Assembly (NCBI RefSeq): GCF_000165425.1 | Contig: NW_001799044.1 | Coordinates: 247,205-311,204 of the forward strand | Length of the DNA: 64,000 nucleotides | Direction of reading: 5' to 3' | Source of the DNA: Paramecium tetraurelia | Lineage: Eukaryota; Ciliophora; Oligohymenophorea; Peniculida; Parameciidae | Shown: piece by piece, positions 26,535-38,650 of the stretch | Layout of the letters: every line of letters begins with the position of its first letter | How positions within the stretch are numbered: position 1 is the first letter of the stretch | Notes under the pieces: generated by a model | What the model was told of the DNA's origin: nothing | Seen by the model: the letters and a program-made list of their open reading frames with translations, nothing else | The model's database searches: none | Position numbers and translations under genes: made by a program

Positions 26535-26959
26535 ATGAGATTGTTGGTTCATAATTTACTGATGTGTAATAAGTGTGATAAGAACAATTATCCACTTAAA
26601 ATAGAAGTGAATAAGAGTGTTATTATGGAATTAGAGTTCAAAAAAGATGCAATTTTAAAGTTAATTCCAAAGCTGATTTTGAGGTATTATCTAATACAGT
26701 CAGAGAAGTAAGTCAATGAATTATGAGATAGCTTGGATTCAAATAATTCCCTAAACAGATTCCTGCCAATGCGGAACAAGACTTAGGCTTCTTAAAAGAC
26801 TTGCACAGAGTTTTATTTGAGGTAATAATTTAAAGAAAGAATTTAATTTAGACTCACATAATGGATGGCCAATTGACTTGCCCCAATCCATCGTGCAAAA
26901 GAAATTATCCCATCACAAATGGAATTCCTAATATGATTCTTACAGAAGATGAACAATGA
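26535..26959 (+). CDS. TRMT112: TRM112 methyltransferase activator subunit
   Basis: The protein starts [20 protein letters not shown] and ends [12 protein letters not shown], both hallmarks of TRM112. In between lie a zinc-binding pair near the N-terminus and a second one in [18 protein letters not shown]. In known eukaryotes it is a small zinc protein that stabilises several methyltransferases acting on tRNA, rRNA and the release factor eRF1. Two introns (24 and 30 nt, TAG) are clear. The coding length is one base short of a multiple of three, and the break lies after [15 protein letters not shown], where a second G in CCAAAG(G)CTGAT would restore the frame. This may be a sequencing error or an unrecognised splice. 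Confidence 0.8.
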
Positions 26960-27091
26960 TATAAATTGGTAATTTGTCAATAATAATAATTCTCACTTTA
27001 AGAATGTGTTTCGATTTCTGTGCGATTGTAATTCTCTACTCCATTTATTGATATAATAAATTTTAGCTTTTCTTGCCATTAATTAATATTA

Positions 27092-27739
27092 ATGAGCAGC
27101 AAGCTAAGTTAATAATAAACTCCTCAAAAACCTATTAGACATCCGCCTTTACAAAGATTAAAACCAGAACAATATGATGAACAACCACAACAAGTCAATG
27201 TTTTTGACCCATAAAAATATGTTAAGCCTGGACTCAGTAAGGAGGATGTCATCAAAATAAAAGAGTGTTTTGATATATTTGATGATGATAAAAGTGGTGC
27301 TATTTCGTAACAATTTTGACATATTATCTCTCTATAGACCGAATGAATTGAAAAATGCCATTGTGGCTTTAGGTATGGAACAGAGCATTGAGGATATTGT
27401 CAACATGATTCAAGATCTGGATCAGGATGGATCAAGACAAGTCGATTTTGAAGAATTTTTATAGATATTCGGATTTTAAGGGTATTTGTGATTTAAATCT
27501 GAAGTTCGATTGAGGATGAAGAAGTTTTGACAGATTTGTACAAATAATTTGATTCGTCAAAAGAAGGGAAAATTACCTATGAAGATTTCAAAAGAATAAA
27601 TGAATTGGTTTCTGAAAGATACACTGATCAGGAATTAAGAGAAATGGTTTAGTTTGCAGATTTAAACAATGATGGTGCATTGAATTGGGATGAATTCAAA
27701 ATTGTTATTCAGAAAGAGAATTCGAATAATAAAAAATGA
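27092..27739 (+). CDS. Centrin-like EF-hand protein
   Basis: Two introns (31 nt ending TAG near 27309; 27482-27504, 23 nt ending AAG) leave 198 codons, 197 residues. After a Gln/Pro-rich N-terminal extension, four EF-hand segments can be lined up. EF1 is intact (FDIFDDDKSGAISPNEL) and EF2 also (DLDQDGSRQVDFEEFL). EF3 is degenerate (KQFDSSKEGKITYEDF, no canonical loop). EF4 is intact (FADLNNDGALNWDEF). The ISPNELKNAIVALG stretch is characteristic of centrins. Known centrins act at basal bodies and in contractile filaments of ciliates. The protein could be a basal-body or infraciliary-lattice component. Confidence 0.85.
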
Positions 27740-27925
27740 CAACATAAATAAAATAGTCAAATTTTATATGTCATTTCATTTTCTCTTACTGGAATACATT
27801 CCTCTTATCTTGTTAGATTTTATCTGCTTTTCTTTGGCTTTTTTGTCAATCCGCAATATGCACATAAAAAGGCATCCTTTGTTTCAATCTAAAACAACAG
27901 TATGAATAAAAAGTTTCGTATCTGA

Positions 27926-28360
27926 ATGAAAAACAACCCAGCCACTTTATATATCAATATATTTTATACATTCCAACTCGCTGATGTCAATTGTATTCTT
28001 AACTACTTCAACTATTTAAGTGATTGTGAATATAACAATAAACTTGTTCAACTAAGAGTCAATCTTATTAATTGTAAGTAGTGGACAAACAAGTAAAGCC
28101 ACTAATATTATATAGCTACAGATGGTGCTTAGTATAACTTTGGTTGGTTAATCAAATTCACATAAAAGTTCACCCGGTCGAGTTTAATGCATTATAAGGG
28201 GACTTGCTTAAATGATTTCTTTTTATTTACATTATCATAAACGACAAAGTTACTAGTGTTATACTAATTATTGAGTTTTCATTCAATTCTTTTCTACATT
28301 TAGAATATGTTATGCACAAAAAAAGAGTATAAATTGATAATTGAGTTCCGTGAATAATGA
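27926..28360 (+). CDS. Possible small hypothetical protein
   Basis: An uninterrupted frame of 145 codons begins MKNNPATLYINIFYTFQLAD and ends with TGA. It is rich in aromatic and hydrophobic residues (FLFTLSQTTKLLVLYQLLSF). With only one stop codon in this code, open frames of this length can arise by chance in AT-rich DNA, and I recognise no family. No intron is needed. It sits between the centrin and Sec14 genes, all on the same strand. Confidence 0.3.
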
Positions 28361-28568
28361 GTGCCTATGAATAATATATCAAAATACTTATATGGTGCAA
28401 GTTGTATTATTAACGATTTTAGAATTCTAATGATCATTAACTAACATCATTCCTATGTTTTGTAATGCCACTAATGTTACTAACAAGAATTTAGTTCTCA
28501 AGTATGGGATTTAATTCTGAATAAGTAGCAAATATGCAGTCATTACAAGGACGTATTAGACAAATTGA

Positions 28569-29803
28569 ATGGAACTAAAGACTATGATTGATATGAGTGC
28601 AATTTAAAAAGCTCCCATTTTAAATAAATTTAATATGCTATAACAATAGGTGGCTCTGAATTTTGAATATCTAAAACCAGCTTAATATTTGATCGATGCA
28701 ATAATGCATGATCGTATAAATACTGTTGATTAATTTAGCACAATATATAAAGCGGAAAGAGAGGTCTAAGAGTTAGAGAAGAATTTGGGAGAATGTGCCA
28801 TATGATGCTTATGAAAAAGAGAAGATGGCAGATTTTATGAAGATAGTCGCAAAGAATAAAATATAATTACCTGCAGAGTAAATCTGATTGATATCCCAAA
28901 TTATAGTTGGCAAGAAAGTGATACTCTGAAAATGGTTTATTGTGGCAAATTTAAAGATAAGAATTACTTAAAAGTCTTACAATCTCATTTAGCCTGGAGA
29001 GCAGTGCCAAACAATTTCTAACCCACTGATATCAATATTGCATTTTTACAAAAAGGCATTGTATACACCTTTGGAAGAGACAGATAGCAACGACCAGTCA
29101 TAATAATGAATCTTGAATTGGTCAATTTAAAATAGGTGAATAATAAAGTTAACTTTTAGTTTAATGAAGAGGTCTATATCAATGCATTAAGCTACTATTT
29201 CGGTATTATCAAGAAAAACTGTTTTGTACCTGGCAAAATAGAAAATTGGGTATTCATAATGGATACTAAAAAATTAGGACTTTCTAAATTTCCATTCAAA
29301 GTAATATTAGATATATGATAGGCTATTCAAATTGCAACCAAAACTATGCAAGTTAATTTTTGTGGTTGTTTGGACAAATTATATTTATTAAATCCTTCAA
29401 GTTCATTGAGTTTTTCATGGAAGATGGTATCTGGTATTCAAAATATATTGATATAAAGCCGTTGCTGATGCTGATACAATGGAAAAAGTATTTATGTTGA
29501 AGCCGAATGAATATGCCAAAATTTAAGAACGCATCCTTTCAAATCAATTAGAAGAGTAATATGGAGGAAAAGTACCTAATTTGACAAAATTCTGGTAATC
29601 ATTACAATATTGAGATTAGGCCACCTATTAATATAGAGATTCCAGGGGGATATACTGAAGAAATCTTGAAAGCAGTAGAATCTATGAAAACAGCTGAAAT
29701 AGTAATTCAAAAAGAAGCGCCTGCCTCAGAAGAGGACGAATTGAAATTGTAGGAACAGATGGCGAAAATTCAAATTAAGAAAGAAGACGATGATGATGAT
29801 TGA
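28569..29803 (+). CDS. Sec14-like CRAL-TRIO lipid-transfer protein
   Basis: The CRAL-TRIO fold is visible from KVLQSHLAWRAVPNNF through FGRDRQQRPVIIMNLELVN, WVFIMDTKKLGLSKFPF, QVNFCGCLDKLYLLNPSSSL and VADADTMEKVFMLK to KVPNLTKFWPP, the usual end of the domain. A GOLD-like acidic tail ends EDDDDD. The family exchanges phosphatidylinositol or other lipids between membranes. Introns: 29, 21, 25 (29434-29458, ends AAG) and 25 nt. Near 28740 a 28-nt intron ending GAG is needed to stay in frame; with it the length is 369 codons (368 residues). An extra base there is the alternative explanation. Confidence 0.8.
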
Positions 29804-29840
29804 TAAAATTTTTATTACATTGAATAAATATAATATTAAA

Positions 29841-32491
29841 ATGAGTTTCTTTAGGTCTAAAAAGATGAGATATTATAGTTTAGTAATTCCAAGAGAGAGT
29901 GCTTGGGTTGTAATGAATGAATTAGCAAGATTAGATTAGTTGCATTTTGTAGATTATGATCCACAATTACCAATGATCAGCAGACCATTTGCTAATTATG
30001 TGAAAAGGTATCGATAAAATTAATCAATACAAGATGTGATGATTCCATTTTTAAATTGAGTTGTCTAGAGCAGCTCTTAAAGGAATTCAAAAAAAATCTG
30101 ATTTATTGTGAAAATGTAGATAGTTTACTAGATTATTTCCATTAAGTTCAATATGATAGAATGAAACCAGGTCATACCTATTTTGATGAGTTAGAGTAAG
30201 AGATTGACCAAAAAAAAATATAAATTCAAGAGTAATCTGCTAATTTGCAAAATCTATTGGATAGAGTAAATATCATCACAGAATAAAAATTGGTTTTGGA
30301 AAATGCAAAAGAAATTCTGGGCTAATCAGTGTTCTAATAGTATCCTTATTATTTTTATTAAAAACTAGATAAACACCACATAATGTAAATGATTATTAAT
30401 AATTAAAATTTGGTTAAATAATAGGAGTAATTGATAAAGAAGAAGAAGTTAGATTTAAAAGAATTATATTTAGAGTGACCAAAGGCAATGCCTGGGTCTA
30501 AATAAAGGATTTAAATAATTAATAAGTAGACAATTCCATGAGAAAATCATTTCATCTTAATTAAGTATAAAATTAATATATGTAGAATAATACATCTTAG
30601 CCAAGATGTCTCTTTGTAATTGTGTATCCTGGAGCTGATGAATCAAGTTCTTTTAGAATGAAATTGATGAAGGTTTGCGACTCCTTCAATAGATAGAGAA
30701 TTGAGTATCCAAATTCGATGGATGATATGCAAAAAAAGATGATTGAATTGACTTAGTAATTATAGGAAGCCAAGAATTTAATAGAAATGACAAAGCAATA
30801 ATTGGAGCAATCATTAGATGGTTTAGTATTGTAGAAATAAGGATGTAATTGCTCTTATTTTGAATACATGCGTTTATATGTATTGAAGGAGAAGTACCTT
30901 TATGTAAATTTAAATTACTTAACAATGAGAGGATCAATCTTTACAGGATATTTTTGGTTACCAGAAGGATTAGAACTTGTGGTTGAAGAAAAACTTAGAA
31001 ATGCTATGAAAAATAATCGAGATCATTATCCCACTGGTTAAATTCAAGAACTGAAAGCTTACCTCTATACTCCTCCTACCTATTTCAATTTGAATGAAGT
31101 CACTATGCCATTCTAGGAAATCGTGAATACTTATGGAGTGCCTCGATATCAAGAAGTCAACCCTGGTTTATTTACCATAATCACATTCCCATTCTTATTT
31201 GGAGTCATGTTTGCTGATATTGCTCATGGATTCATGTTATTTCTATGTGGAATATATTTAATATTTTGGAAAAAATCCCTTTAAAAGAAAACAGATTCTA
31301 TGTTCAATTAGATGATACCCTTCAGGTATTTAATCATCTTGATGGGTTTCTTTGCACTTTATAATGGATTCATTTATAATGATTATCTATCAATATCTTT
31401 GAATCTTTTTGGCAGCTGTTATTCACCAGAAAATGAAGAATGGAAGAAAGAATCAAAAGATTGTGTTTATCCATTTGGAGTTGACCCAGTTTGGCAAGCA
31501 TCTGGATCAAGTTTGAATTTCATGAATTCTTATAAAATGAAACTATCTGTCATCTTAGGTGTGATTCATATGTTATTTGGTATTCTAATGAAAGGAGTCA
31601 ATACCCTTTTTTTTAAAAACTACCTAGATTTCTATTGTGAATTCATTCCTCAACTATTATTTATGATTTGTACTTTTGGATGGATGGATTTCATTATAAT
31701 AGTCAAATGGTTGAATACATATGAAAATAATACTGATCCAAGCATTATTGAAACTATGATCAACTAAGTTTTGAAACCGTTTGATGAACCTGTTAATCCT
31801 GTGTTTCCTAATGATCCTTAGTTTTAATTAAGAGTAACACAAATCTTAACATTGATTGCTGTCATCTGTATACCTTGGATGCTTCTTCCTAAACCATTGA
31901 TTTTGGGTTCCAAACACGACAATCATAAAGTTTCTATGTCTGATTCTCAATATTAACCTTTAGTAATGGAAAAATAAGTTTCAGAATCAGATGAGGACAA
32001 TAATTAGTAGTTTTAAAGTGATTTGCAAAATGCAGCCAATCTTAAAAGCTTCTCTGAACAGAATAAAGAAGAACATGATTCAGGTGAGATTTGGGTTCAC
32101 TAAATGATTGAAACCATTGAATTTGTATTAGGAGGAATCAGCAATACAGCATCATATCTTCGTCTTTGGGCTTTATCATTGGCACATGGATAATTAGCTG
32201 AAGTATTCTATGACATGTGTTTGGCTGGCAAATTGGATGCTGGAGGCATTTTGGGGGGATTATTGGGGGGATACTTTTATATTGTCTTTGCTTTGCTTAC
32301 TTTTGGAGTGTTAATGACTATGGATGTTATGGAATGCTTTTTGCATGCTCTTCGTTTACATTGGTACTGTATACTTTAATGAAAGGGTTGAATTTCAGAA
32401 TAAGTTTTTTAAAGCTGATGGATACTTGTTTAATGGGTATTCTTACAAAAAAATATTGAATGACAATCTGAAATAGGCAAATTCAAAATGA
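29841..32491 (+). CDS. V-type H+-ATPase subunit a
   Basis: The protein of about 840 residues couples ATP hydrolysis to proton transport in the V0 sector of vacuolar, contractile-vacuole or phagosomal membranes. The start [20 protein letters not shown] and [20 protein letters not shown] are typical. Later come [49 protein letters not shown] with the essential Arg of the proton path, and the C-terminus [15 protein letters not shown]. At least three introns are clear: 30008-30033 (26 nt, ends AAG), one near 30566 (21 nt, TAG) and 32364-32385 (22 nt, ends AAG). The last one splits the invariant HALRLHWVEFQ motif, so its AAG acceptor is well supported. Paramecium usually carries several a-subunit paralogues. 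Confidence 0.93.
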
Positions 32492-32572
32492 TATATTATT
32501 ATTTCAAGTGATATCCAAACATCTTATTTAATTATATAATAATGAAATCTAATTTAAATTTATAATACAAAA

Positions 32573-35500
32573 TCAATTAAATTTGAAGGATGAATCTTTT
32601 TTCTACGATTTAAATCTCGGCTACACTTCTGGATTTCTTAAATAATAAGGCACAAACTTTTTTGGTTACTATTGCTACTACTATGACTGTTCTAGTCTTC
32701 TTCTTGTATATCTGGACTCAGCAGGACTCACCTATTATTACTAAACAATATCAGAGATGTTAATCATATCCTTTTTCTTCTTTTCTATATAGACTGTGTA
32801 TTTATTTTGTCTTTGTTGAGACATCTAGCTTCCATGTTGTCGTTAATCTACAAAAGCATTAAAAGACACAGGTGCCTCCATTATTACTTAATCATCTTAA
32901 TCAAACTTGAATAATGGAACATCTGGTTTCTCCTCTACTTATCTTTATGTCTAGTTTTAAGAGGAAGGCTATGCATCACTTAAATTGGATCTCATGGATG
33001 TCATCATTTTAGGCAGTTTTTTTCTTTTTGGTGGCAATTTTGAATCTAATTATAACTTAGAATTCAATTCTGAATAATCTGATAAATGCGATAATTATCT
33101 CTCTTCTTAATTATTTGTATTTTCTCTTGCTAAAGTGTTATCAGATTTTTTCTATTATATCTTATTCTACGTGATTTCTAAATCCTATTTAATTTAAGCC
33201 ACTCTCTAAAGCATTTTCTATGTGCTTAGACTAGGAGGTGGTTAAGATGCAAGTTAAGAGCCTCCAAATATATCATTAGCCTTCTTGTAATTCTATACTT
33301 CCAAATCTAAATATTTTATAATATCTCCTGCTTCTTTTACTTTTTCATAAGCATTTATTACTAAGTGATATAGCTCTTGATGATCTTTAAGTAAACGTTA
33401 GATCGTCTCAGTGTCATCTGGTCTTGCCAATCTTTCCTAATACTATTTCCTTAATTATTCAAATTAAGTGTATTTCTCCTCGTATTTCTTTCTGTACTCT
33501 TCAATTTCCTAATTGCAAGTCTCAGTTAATGTATTTAATTGTACATCACTTTACTCCTTCATCTATTAAATTTACAATTGATATTTTAATTCTTATTCAA
33601 TCATGTCTTATTTCAACATATTATTGTCTTTCTTCAATTGCGTTATTTAACTTTTCAAAATCTATACCTACTCATTCATGTCTTCTAACTCTTTCTCATT
33701 TTCTTTTAAAATATCCTGAAATTTAAGTGTCAATTAGTTAACATATTCCTAACTCTCTTATTTTTCTGACAATGCTTTTTCCTTAGCCTCTTCCAATTCT
33801 TTTTAACACTATTTCACAATGACATCTAATCCTTAAATATTACTTTCTTTTTTTGGAGCTTCTCTATAAATTATTTTTTCAACTATTTAAATTATTGGCT
33901 TTCTTTACTCCTAATTTTCACTTCCCTCTTGTTAAGTTCCTTATTATAATTAATCTATTATCTATTCATACCTAATTATCAATTCAGCCTTTTCCTTCTA
34001 ATGATTTAATTCAATCTCCTTCATAATTTCTTATTCCTTTTCTTTAAGAGCTAATTGTAATTATTAACTATCTTCATAAATCACACCATCCAATTCAAAC
34101 TCTGTTTACTATTCTATATCTATTTGCTCTAATTTAACTTAATTTTGCTCCAAAATCTTAACCTGCTATTCAAAATTACTTTTTTAGTTATTCAATTATT
34201 GTTCTAACAGATATTATTATTGTTAAGCAATTTTCTTGGTTTATGTAATTTCCTCTTACTTTTGAACTATTTCCTTTTATTTCTTAGCTATCTCTTAGAT
34301 TAGAGTTTCTTTTTCTTATTAATATTGATTATTGATAGTCTATATCTTATTATTTAACTCTTGAGTAATCCCAAGAGTTTCTATGTATTGATTATTTAAT
34401 TGTGTTAATTCAATATCCTTATTTCCAATAAATATTTGCAATTCTTTAACTAATTTTTAGTGTTTATGATTCTCCTACTACCTTGCTTATTCCTTATTTT
34501 TAATTTCTGATTATAATGAGAGTATTTCATTATTCTTTGTTTAGACTTGCTCACTCAAGATAAAATAGTTTTATTGAATTTGTTTAGTTTATTCCATCAT
34601 TCTCTATAGTTTTGTTGTCAAATTGTCATTCATTTTATTAAAAACATTCAATGACATATTCATTTCATCTTACAATTAAATAATTCTCTCATGACTTTTT
34701 TATTCAGAATCAATATATTTAGATTGTAGTTAATTAAATTGATTCTACAGATTACCTAATTAATTTTATTTTTATTCACAAGACGTTGTTAAACTTAAAA
34801 CCTTATCTTCTAATGGCTTTTTAGCAGATTTGATAAGGATTTCGACTCCATCCCTTAGAACTATAATTTCTTCCTAAAATTTGCATTCTACTTCCTTTAC
34901 TTGCATTTTGAATTCATCAACTTAAAGTTAAATGCGAGCTTGCAACTACTAAATTTCTGTATCCTTATTTTTTAATACCATATCTTTGAGATTTTGTTCT
35001 TCTTTTAATTTTGCTACCTTTTCATTAAATTCTACCAGCTTATTTTAAGCTTATTATTCTAGTTTAGATATCTGATCTTTATGTATCAACTCATATTATT
35101 CAAACTTACTTATAGAAGAATCCAATTACCCTTTCAATCTACTAATTTCTGTATTTTTCTACCGAGTTAATAATTCATATTATTCTTGGGCATTTTTTTA
35201 AAATTAATTCAATCTATTATCAGATTATTTCTCCATATCTTCTTTAGTCTTCTAAAGTTATTTATTATGATCCACTTTCATTTATTCTTGTAATCTCTAA
35301 AATCTTTCTATTTTTTCTTTCATTTTATTTTCTAGGCTTTATACATTCAATTGGAGTGATTTAATCTCCTTTTATTGATTTTAAATGTCACTAGCCTATT
35401 TAAAAACTTCTTCCTTGGAATTTTTCAGCTATTTCTTAGTTAATTCATGATCTTCATTTAATTTGGTATACTTTTCTAAGAGTGCTTGGTTCTCCTATTT

Positions 35501-36479
35501 CTATGTTTGAATTGAATTCTCTAGATCCTGAACGACAACACTATACTTTTCTTTGTTTTCTTTGTATAATTGAATCAAGGCATCGTATTCGCTTGAGAGT
35601 TTTAAGAATTCATTAGTTTTTTACTCCAATTAGACTTGATAAACTTCGGCATTTTTTTACAAAATTTAAAATTTGTCTTCATAGTTGTTTTATAACTGTT
35701 TTTGATTGTTTGCATACTATATTTTTTATTCTTTTATTTCATTTTTATGTTTTTTGTATAATTCTTTCATTGCAAAATCATGTTTAATATCAATATCGGT
35801 CTATTTTGTTTAGAATTCTTATTCTAATTTTTAATAATACTACAATTTCAAATCCTTCCTTGTTATTTCAGATTCATAGCTCAAAATATTCTATTAATGC
35901 TATTGGATTTCTGAATTCAGTTGTAATATTTTGTCTTCCAAGAGTGATATCTATTCGACATTGTCCAGTCCATCTTAAACTTGTTTTTTGAATCTATTTT
36001 TCCATTTAATTTTTTTATCAGTCATCATTTATTCAAGTTCCTTTATTTACTAAATATGTTGTTCCTTTAAAATTTCAAATTCTTTGCCTTTTTATTTCAT
36101 AGCAGCTATCATTTTTTCTTTCTCCATATAGAAGTATCGCTAGTCTTCAACCAAATATTTAACTAACAGTTCAATTGAGGCCATATCTTTTGAAAATTTT
36201 CTATCTTCATTCGTTGTTTAATTGACGTCAAATGTTATCTTTTAAAGCTCTTCTCTGTAAACTTATTTACTTTTGAACATTACCTGAAATTTGTCGCAGA
36301 TGTTCAATGATCTAATCTTTCAATTTATAATTTTCTCTCAGCAAATCAGCAAATAGGTTGGCAAAATATTTACAATCACCTTGCAATTTCTAGTTTCCGT
36401 CCTTGGAAAACAAATCCTATTTCAAGAGTTCTGAAAATTCGTTCATCCTAAATTCGAATTCATCTATGCTGTTCTACAT
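32573..36479 (-). CDS. Long coiled-coil protein
   Basis: About 3.9 kb encode roughly 1290 residues. The start is MQNSIDEFEFRMNEFSELLK; a 29-nt intron (GTAATG...CAG) near 36265 joins the second exon. Nearly the whole length is heptad-rich and Gln/Glu/Lys-rich (EKEKMIAAMKQKGKEFEILK). The C-terminal 150 residues are disordered, with KYTVYIEKKKKDMINISDIV and a Gln run after RYTRRRLEQS. No head domain is recognisable. In ciliates such proteins are often cytoskeletal, Golgi or basal-body scaffolds, but nothing in the sequence decides which. It shares an extremely short divergent promoter with the kinase at 36494. Confidence 0.75.
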
Positions 36480-36493
36480 TTAATTATAATAAA
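36480..36493. promoter_or_regulatory. 14-bp divergent intergenic spacer
   Basis: Only 14 bases, all A/T, separate the two divergent ATG codons (36477-36479 on minus, 36494-36496 on plus). Both transcripts must therefore start inside the spacer or within each other's coding sequence, and 5' leaders must be minimal. Both N-termini are well supported by downstream coding sequence. Confidence 0.7.
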
Positions 36494-37487
36494 ATGAATC
36501 AATATAAAGTAGTGGGAGATTATCAAATATTTTTAAATCAGAAACTGGGTACTGGTGCTATGGGCGAAGTATATGTAGGGGAAAGGAAATCAGATAAACT
36601 CAGAGTGGCGGTGAAGGTAATATCAAAGTCATACATCAACTCAAGGGATAAATATAATAAGTACTATACATAGTAATGAAGGGAATTGATTAAAAAAAGA
36701 ATTAAGAGAGAAATAGCCATACAATAAGGTCTTAAACATCCAAATATCATATAACTGTATTGTGTTTAGGAAACTAACAATTCAATTTATCTGTTCATGG
36801 AGCTGGCAAATAGCACTTTAGATCAATATTATACTAATAGTAAATTAGATTTTTTATTCTATTGTAGAGATAATTAATGACGATGAAGAAATGAAAAACC
36901 TTATCAGACAAGTTGTCAATGCTTTCTTGTATATGTCTGAATTAGAAGTCATTAATCAATTTCAAAACGAGAAGGTATATAAGGGAGTATGCCATTTGGA
37001 CTTGAAACCTTAAAATGTTTTAATCGTTGGAGATAGTATCAAAATTTCAGATTTTGGTTTATCCACTGCCCTGAGACCCTATGAGAGTTAAGAAATGATC
37101 GAATTTTCAGAGCAATTTGACAATGTACCCTCTAATATAGATTATTTAGGATAAGGCAGGTAAAATCAATTATAAACAAGAGTCTCCTTTATATGGCTAT
37201 AGAATAATTAAGCTCTCAGTAAACAGAAAGCCTAGAAATTCTTGATGTTTGGAGTGCTGGAGTAATATTTTATGAACTTGCCTTTGGTTAACATCCATAT
37301 AATAATCCTTAATCAAATGTCAAAAGTCCCATAGATATTCTATCTCTGTTGAATGCTTAAGAAATCAGCTATCCAAAGTCGAAATTTAATGATTAATTTT
37401 ATGATTTGTTGAGAGGAATGCTCAATAAAAATCATAAGGAAAGATTGAATTGGAAATAGTGTAAAGAGCATCCATTTCTATAATGAA
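36494..37487 (+). CDS. Serine/threonine protein kinase
   Basis: The kinase domain fills the protein (about 306 residues). Motifs: LGTGAMGEVYVGE (glycine loop), VAVKVI (ATP lysine), CHLDLKPQNVL (HRD changed to HLD), KISDFGLS (DFG intact), SLLYMAIEQL (APE changed to AIE) and LDVWSAGVIFYEL. Introns: 21 nt (ends AAG), 28 nt (TAG) and 37160-37182 (23 nt, ends GAG). The C-terminal end HKERLNWKQCKEHPFLQ requires one A fewer in the A run at 37440-37443. As written the frame diverges there and ends further on, near 37500. ULK- and CAMK-like kinases resemble it; the substrate is unknown. Confidence 0.8.
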
Positions 37488-37511
37488 TTGGAGTGATAAA
37501 TGAAATTATAA

Positions 37512-38650
37512 TCATAAGGCAAACTTTTCCAAAAGGGATTCCACCTTTTATCCTAGAGTATCCTAGTTTTCTAGTAAACTTAAATCATTATCTCTTAAAT
37601 CAGAAAATTAGTAAAATTAACTTGATTCTATTGAGGAAGTATCTAATTCATCTAAAATAGTAATTTCTTCTGTTGATTTTTTATCTTAATTTTTAATTTT
37701 TAATGGTTGAGTTTCGTAATTTTACTATTCTAATGAATTGGATTAGTTTATTTAAATCTATTTAAGCATTTTTAATGCTTCTCTATACACTATTTATTCC
37801 GTATTTCTCTTATTTATCCCCACTCGAGTGATTGACAATAGGTTGCTCAATTCCAATTACACCTAGTAGACATTTATTGGGTTTCCATTCTAGGAGGAAT
37901 CCTTCTTCCATTCAACAGAAACTTTTGGTTTCAAATTAGTGCACCCATTTACAAATTCTAAAAATGCCGATTTCGGATTTTATTTAAGTTCTACTATGGG
38001 GACACCTTATCCTCTAGTTGAAATAGTTTAATTATATACTTATCTAAAACTTATTTGAGTATAGGCTAAACAACCTCTCTTAAATGATCTAAGTCGTAAC
38101 CAGAATCGTAGTACTAGGCAGCAATTATTGCTTTGAGTGTTTCTGCTAGAATCTTTGGGTTTTTTCTAGTATGTACACAACTCTTACTTTAAGCCGATCT
38201 AGTTACCAACTTGAACAATATTGTCAATCTTATAACTTAATGCTATGTCGGCTAAATTCCTCTCACTCAATAGTCTTTATCTGAGCAATACAAGATCACT
38301 CGACTTTTTAATTTAACTTTCTTTGTTTGGATAACTATGCTTAATTTCATTAATACCCACCCTCTTTATATCAAGTAATCCGAAAAATAAAACTCTAAAA
38401 TCATTTGCCCTATCCCCACAAAGTCTTCATTGTTTCCAAAAGGATATTTGACACCTTTTTTCGATTGGTACTCTAATTCATGTATTTTATTGGTTAATGC
38501 TTGAGCCAATGTATTTGTGTTTTAAAATGAGAAGATTTTGTTATTCATTTGAAGAATAATAATATTGTCTTTTGTTAAATACCAAGACCATTATCTTTAG
38601 TTCCATTGGCTAATTTAGGACTCATTCCACATTTAATTCATTTTGAACAT
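37512..38650 (-). CDS. Inactive RNase III plus dsRBD protein, mL44-like
   Basis: Three introns (26, 22 and 26 nt, all TAG) leave exactly 355 codons. An RNase III fold is followed by a double-stranded-RNA-binding domain. RNase III signatures are present in altered form: FVGIGQMILEFYFSDYLI aligns with LEFLGDAVLxxxxSDYLI, and ILAETLKAIIAAQYYDSGY with ILADxxEAxIGAxYLDSGY. The four catalytic carboxylates (E, D, D, E) become V, Q, E and K, so cleavage is unlikely. The dsRBD runs from NPKSAFLEFVNGCTNLKPKV to EQIVYREALKMLKQI. Known inactive RNase III proteins with this layout include mitochondrial ribosomal protein mL44; a Dicer-partner-like role is an alternative. The exact start is uncertain: an in-frame ATG lies 27 bp further upstream. 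Confidence 0.75.

Noticed and set aside
31312..31767. A 151-residue standard-code frame as an independent membrane protein
   Set aside because: It is an internal part of V-ATPase subunit a, bounded by TAG/TAA codons that encode Gln.
37512..38650. Frameshifts in the RNase III gene, suggesting a pseudogene
   Set aside because: Introns of 26, 22 and 26 nt restore one frame of exactly 355 codons.
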